The position numbers and the translations under genes are program-made. Positions 8,036 to 10,670 of a stretch of 10,670 nucleotides of DNA are shown piece by piece. The DNA lies in assembly GCA_030248065.1 (NCBI GenBank), contig JASAMV010005290.1, positions 1 to 10,670 on the forward strand, read 5' to 3'. Positions within the stretch are counted from its first letter, which is position 1, and every line of letters begins with the position of its first letter. Source of the stretch: Rhynchonema sp. JSB1_4. Lineage: Eukaryota > Nematoda > Chromadorea > Monhysterida > Xyalidae. Below the pieces are notes generated by a model, which saw only the letters and a list, made by a program, of their open reading frames with translations, was not told where the DNA came from and did no database searches.

Positions 8036-8347
8036 CCAATACCAATACCAGGCCAGCTTCAATACCCATACCCAATACCAGAATTAGACCCAATACCAAT
8101 ACCAAACACTGGTATTGGTATTGGTATTGGGTGGTATTGGTATTGGGTATTGGGTATTGTGCCCACCCATAGCTGTGGCTACTTTCGCGGGGCGGGTACG
8201 GTACACAGGTAAAAAAATCCGGGGCGGGTAGGGGGTAGTATACCTGGAATCTGGGGGGGATCTGGTTCAGGTGGGGGGGGGGGGAGATTTTTCGGGGGCG
8301 GCGGCGTACCATACAATTTTTTGGTGCCTATTTTTATATGCTATAAG

Positions 8348-8400
8348 CAGAGGTCGGCCCGCACCCCCAAATCTCCGGCCCGGCCCGGCCCGAATTTTTG
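8348..8400 (+). mobile_element. Fragment of the element B family (left end)
   Basis: CAGAGGTCGGCCCGCACC, then CCCCAAATCTCC and a short GGCCCGG array, match the left end of element B in order, with the array much shorter and the CAATCGGG part missing. The preceding 8 bases are GCTATAAG. That word was not found again downstream, so the right end has been lost or the element is truncated. It abuts the truncated element E. Confidence 0.7.
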
Positions 8401-8640
8401 TTTTAAGAGGAAAATCGAGCAAAATCGGTGTTGAAAGCGCAAAAAATGGTCATTTTTTGGGTTATGCTTGCGCTAGCAAGCGATTTTGAGCATTTTGGAG
8501 GTAAGAATGGGCGATTTTTACTGTTTTCGAAAAAATTTTAGGGTAGGATACCCCTGGACAAAGAGGCAGGATACCGGATGCCCCCTGGGTGAAAAGATCA
8601 AGATACCGGATACCGGATACTCCCCTTCCCCCCCCCCCCC
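8401..8640. repeat. A+T-rich core plus GGATACC repeats, unassigned mobile remnant
   Basis: After an A+T-rich stretch (8401-8535) comes a run of GGATACC(GG) words (8546, 8568, 8601, 8608, 8615) mixed with CCCCCTGGG and a poly-C run (8627-8640). The layout, an A+T core followed by short G/C words, copies that of the defined elements, so this is probably the right half of another family. No terminus or duplication could be fixed. Confidence 0.5.
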
Positions 8641-8644
8641 AACG

Positions 8645-8984
8645 ACACCACTGCGGAGTTCCGTGCAGCGGTTAGTGTACCTCCCTGGGGGGAAGGGGGG
8701 GAAGACCCAAATCCAGGAAAAAGTCACTTTTTGAGGTAGAAAATTTGACCGATTTTTGGCCCTTTTTGGAAAAAAATCTCCATAAAAAGGGTATTTTGGC
8801 GACTTTTGACAACATCGACCTAAAAATCACCTATTTTAGGCCTAAAAATGCTATTTTAGGCCTAAAAATGCCTATTTTGGGCAAAAATTGAGGCGGTTAG
8901 TGTACCTGGCGCGGCGGTTAGTATACCAGTGTACCTTGGTCGCGGCGGTTAGTGTACCTCAGGGGCCCCCCAGGAACTACACTG
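8645..8984. mobile_element. Element J: probable hAT-like element, CGGTTAGTGTACC repeats
   Basis: The right end, read inverted, is CAGTGTAGTTCC at 8984; the left side has CACTGCGGAGTTCC from 8649. CGGTTAGTGTACC or a one-base variant recurs at 8669, 8894, 8915 and 8946 around an A+T-rich core. The core contains a tandem of CTATTTTAGGCCTAAAAATG (8832-8871). A possible duplication, CCCCAACG (8637-8644) against CCCCAACT (8985-8992), matches at 7 of 8 but begins in a C-run and would leave the left end longer than the right. The family is likely; the left boundary is uncertain. Confidence 0.55.
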
Positions 8985-9073
8985 CCCCAACTTGAAGTCC
9001 CCACTTTGGGGTGCCTGAAAGCTATATTTTTGTGTCAAAGCACCTGTGAACAAGCTTATTGTTCATAATATTA

Positions 9074-9150
9074 TTACCGTATTGTCGGAAATAGAACCCC
9101 CAAAAATTGACCCCCCCAATAATAGAACCCCCCTAAAATCAGAAGAACCC
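9074..9150 (+). repeat. 23-bp repeat copy 2 with AATAGAACCCCC words
   Basis: The second copy of TTACCGTATTGTCGGAAATA plus GAA (9074-9096) is followed by AATAGAACCCCC-type words (about 9090 and 9118) and further GAACCC words to 9150. The pattern of a terminus followed by short C-rich words resembles the other elements. The matching other end was not found. Confidence 0.55.
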
Positions 9151-9700
9151 ACACCTCCAGAAGAAAAAATTACACCGGATATGGAACCCGCTCGGCAAAT
9201 GGTGAAACCAATGTTTTGAAAATGATAGAGTGAAAAGATAGAACCTCAGAACGCCAGAATGGCACCGGGTGGACAACATGTTCAGAAAATGTTGTTTTTC
9301 TTAGATGCCATTACGATTTAATTTAGGTAAAAAATGGTCGGAAAAAAAGGAAAAAGAAGGAAATATTTCCTTTTTTTTCGTCTTTCCCTTATTCGGAAAG
9401 AAAATGAGGGAAAAAATTTTTTCCCAACTCTACCTCTCACAACTCCAAATCATACCTCTCACAAGCAATTTTATGCCTTTTTGAGGCAAAAATCGGCGTT
9501 TTTCGACCTCAACTTTTCCCAAAAATCGCGACCCATCCATAATACCATTTTTAGGCGATTTTCGGCGAAGATTTGGGAAAAAGAACTGTTTTTACTTATC
9601 TTTTGAACCAAAAATGGCCAAAATTAGTGTAAAATCAGTGGTTTTTACCTCAAATTACCCCAAAATCGCGCGCTACGCGCGCAAATACTGCGTTTTCACA
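9151..9700. other. A+T-rich, low-complexity stretch with palindromes
   Basis: No gene is supported. A perfect 18-bp palindrome GGGAAAAAATTTTTTCCC lies at 9408-9425 and GGAAATATTTCC at 9359-9370, both within purine/pyrimidine-biased DNA. A GCGCGC...GCGCGC hairpin lies at 9667-9683. The open frame at 9334-9606 is lysine/phenylalanine-rich and follows base composition. This is probably the core of the element that ends at 9874. Confidence 0.5.
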
Positions 9701-9874
9701 CGATTCCACACATAATAAACACAAAAAAAATTTTCACCCCAAAACCTAACCCCCCCCAAATTGCTGGGTACATAACCCCCCCCCAGGCCATCGGCTCTGG
9801 TATAATACAGTAGGTATCCCCCTCTCCGAGCGCGGTACAGTAGGTATCCCCCCTCCAGAGTACCTCCAACACTG
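9701..9874. mobile_element. Right end of a hAT-like element (CAGTGTTGG terminus)
   Basis: Read inverted from 9874 the end is CAGTGTTGGAGGTACTC, a hAT-style CAGTG terminus. Inside it come GGTACAGTAGGTATCCCCC words (9786-9850), close to the GGTACAGTAGGTAG of element C, then CCCCCC runs. The next 8 bases (9875-9882) are GCGGCAGG. No matching left end preceded by this word was found in the window, so the left end is truncated, diverged or masked by later insertions. Confidence 0.6.
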
Positions 9875-10670
9875 GCGGCAGGGCATTACGTGAACATTCC
9901 GATGCTTGTACTGACGCATATGTCACATGATTGTCCGCCCGTGGGCATTGACACGCATAAAACCAGCGCATAAAAAACATTTCGAACAAGCCACGGCCAG
10001 CAAACAGTTGACGATGAGATGCACCACATGCATTCGTTCTTTTTCTAACTATGCGCACATGCCACGCATAGAATTTTTGGTTTCAAAACACGGCATATGT
10101 ATGTACTCACATGCCTGAGCAAACTGCATTTTCGGCTTTCCGTATCGGACCAAATGTTAAATTCTTCGCTTGAAAAGGCGGTTTATGCACACGCGTCCGT
10201 CTATAATGCCGATTGACTGAATGTACCCACATTACATGAGAAAGGGGACGTTGAAAAGGTGATAAAAATTTACAACACCCAAACAAGCAACCAACCGGAT
10301 GCTTTATGGGTTTGCTGTCACAAGAAACACAAGTGCGACGCCACAGACTTGTACAGAGTCAAAAGGCAAACACAAGAATTATCTAGCACAGGAAGGGAAA
10401 CATCAAATCACCTCGACAAAATTACTCATGATGTGCCATAAACAAGAGTCGTTTGGCAGCTATGTATTACGGCGGTTCACAGGCCAAGCAGCGCGACACA
10501 GTCTTAAGCACGGGACAAACGTGTGCCACAATGCACAAAACAAAGTACTCACACGTTGAATTAACAAAAAATAAGCGCAAAAGCGCATTTTTAAGCGTCC
10601 ACAACACTATATTCGATACGTCACAAACGCACGTGGTCTAGATTTCCGTCATGAGAAGAGAATAAAATGC
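9875..10670. other. Unassigned, normal-complexity sequence
   Basis: Composition returns to normal after the transposon cluster. Overlapping plus-strand frames at 9927-10118, 10259-10441 and 10299-10559 have no good start, no recognisable domain and no clear splice framework. No tRNA or other RNA gene was recognised. Host intergenic or intronic DNA is the simplest reading. Confidence 0.4.

Larger units (their letters stand above)
6551..8171. mobile_element. Element F: hAT-like, CCAATACC arrays, 1621 bp with inserts
   Basis: The ends are TAGGCCTGGGCACAATACC on the left and, inverted, TATGGGTGGGCACAATACC on the right (16 of 19 identical). The 8-bp duplication GCTGTGGC is at 6543-6550 and 8172-8179. 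The body is almost wholly ACCAATACCC or its inverse: forward words at 6578-6712, inverse at 6720-6950, forward again at 6948-6986 and 8036-8106, inverse at 8109-8160. The strand switches make it a foldback. Without insert G it is about 565 bp. It is inserted 12 bp inside element E. Confidence 0.87.
6539..8347. mobile_element. Element E: D-like hAT element, right end missing, split by F
   Basis: The left end is CAGCGCTGTGGC at 6539-6550. It continues, after element F and its duplication, at 8180 with TACTTTCGCGGGGCGGGTA. Joined, this follows the left end of element D (CAGTGCTGTGGCTACTTTTG...) closely. The likeness continues through the GGGTAG(T)GTACC repeats, the long G-run and GATTTTTCGGGG to GGTGCCTATTTTTAT near 8336. 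The right half is lost at about 8347, where a fragment of the B family begins. The expected right duplication (CTCCTGGT, from 6531-6538) was not found. Confidence 0.75.

Noticed and set aside
9334..9606. 90-residue plus-strand frame
   Set aside because: It is Lys/Phe-rich and follows A/T tracts and palindromes; it is probably inside a transposon core.

Overview
The window is eukaryotic, repeat-dominated DNA. The best clue to the host is a minus-strand gene piece at about 1508-2625: three exons that join in phase and read as transmembrane segments 1-4 of a nematode-type serpentine chemoreceptor (NRYTAIVKP after TM3, then an intron, then FW before TM4, as in the Srv/Srg group). Splice sites are nematode-like (TTTACAG, TTCAG, GTAAGA). 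A nematode is therefore the most likely source; this is inference from one gene family, and I cannot name the genus.

Layout. 1-110 is a pure (TG)55 microsatellite. 111-1340 holds little that can be supported beyond a short inverted-repeat element at 850-979. 1341-2625 is the receptor gene, probably degenerate: TM5 is not recognisable and the frame breaks before a TM6-like stretch. A transposable element (2651-3147) sits 25 bp upstream of the receptor ATG. 3156-3930 contains one exon-like stretch and one open stretch, both unidentified. 3921-4846 is a cluster of CTGATTA/TAATCAG hairpins followed by a tandem minisatellite of about 70 bp. From 4953 to about 9874 nearly everything is mobile DNA. 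9875-10670 shows nothing I can name.

The main result is a pile of non-autonomous DNA transposons whose ends can be set to the base. Seven have both ends and exact 8-bp target-site duplications: 2651-3147 (CTTTATTA), 4953-6189 (GTTTGTGA), 5225-5979 (GACAATAC), 5250-5668 (GCTGGGGG), 6551-8171 (GCTGTGGC), 6987-8034 (CCCAATAC) and 7017-7540 (GTCGGCTG). Their ends start CAG or TAG/TAT, which together with 8-bp duplications is the signature of the hAT superfamily. They are nested like Russian dolls: three deep at 4953-6189 and four deep at 6539-8179. Each family carries its own array of short subterminal repeats (GGCCCGG, GGGCGGGTAGGGTACC, GGTACAGTAGGTAG, CCAATACC, ACCCGAC, CGGTTAGTGTACC). The roughly 1-kb palindrome at 7016-8035 is explained by one copy inserting in opposite orientation 30 bp inside another copy of the same family. 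No transposase gene is visible, so all copies must have been moved by an enzyme encoded elsewhere.
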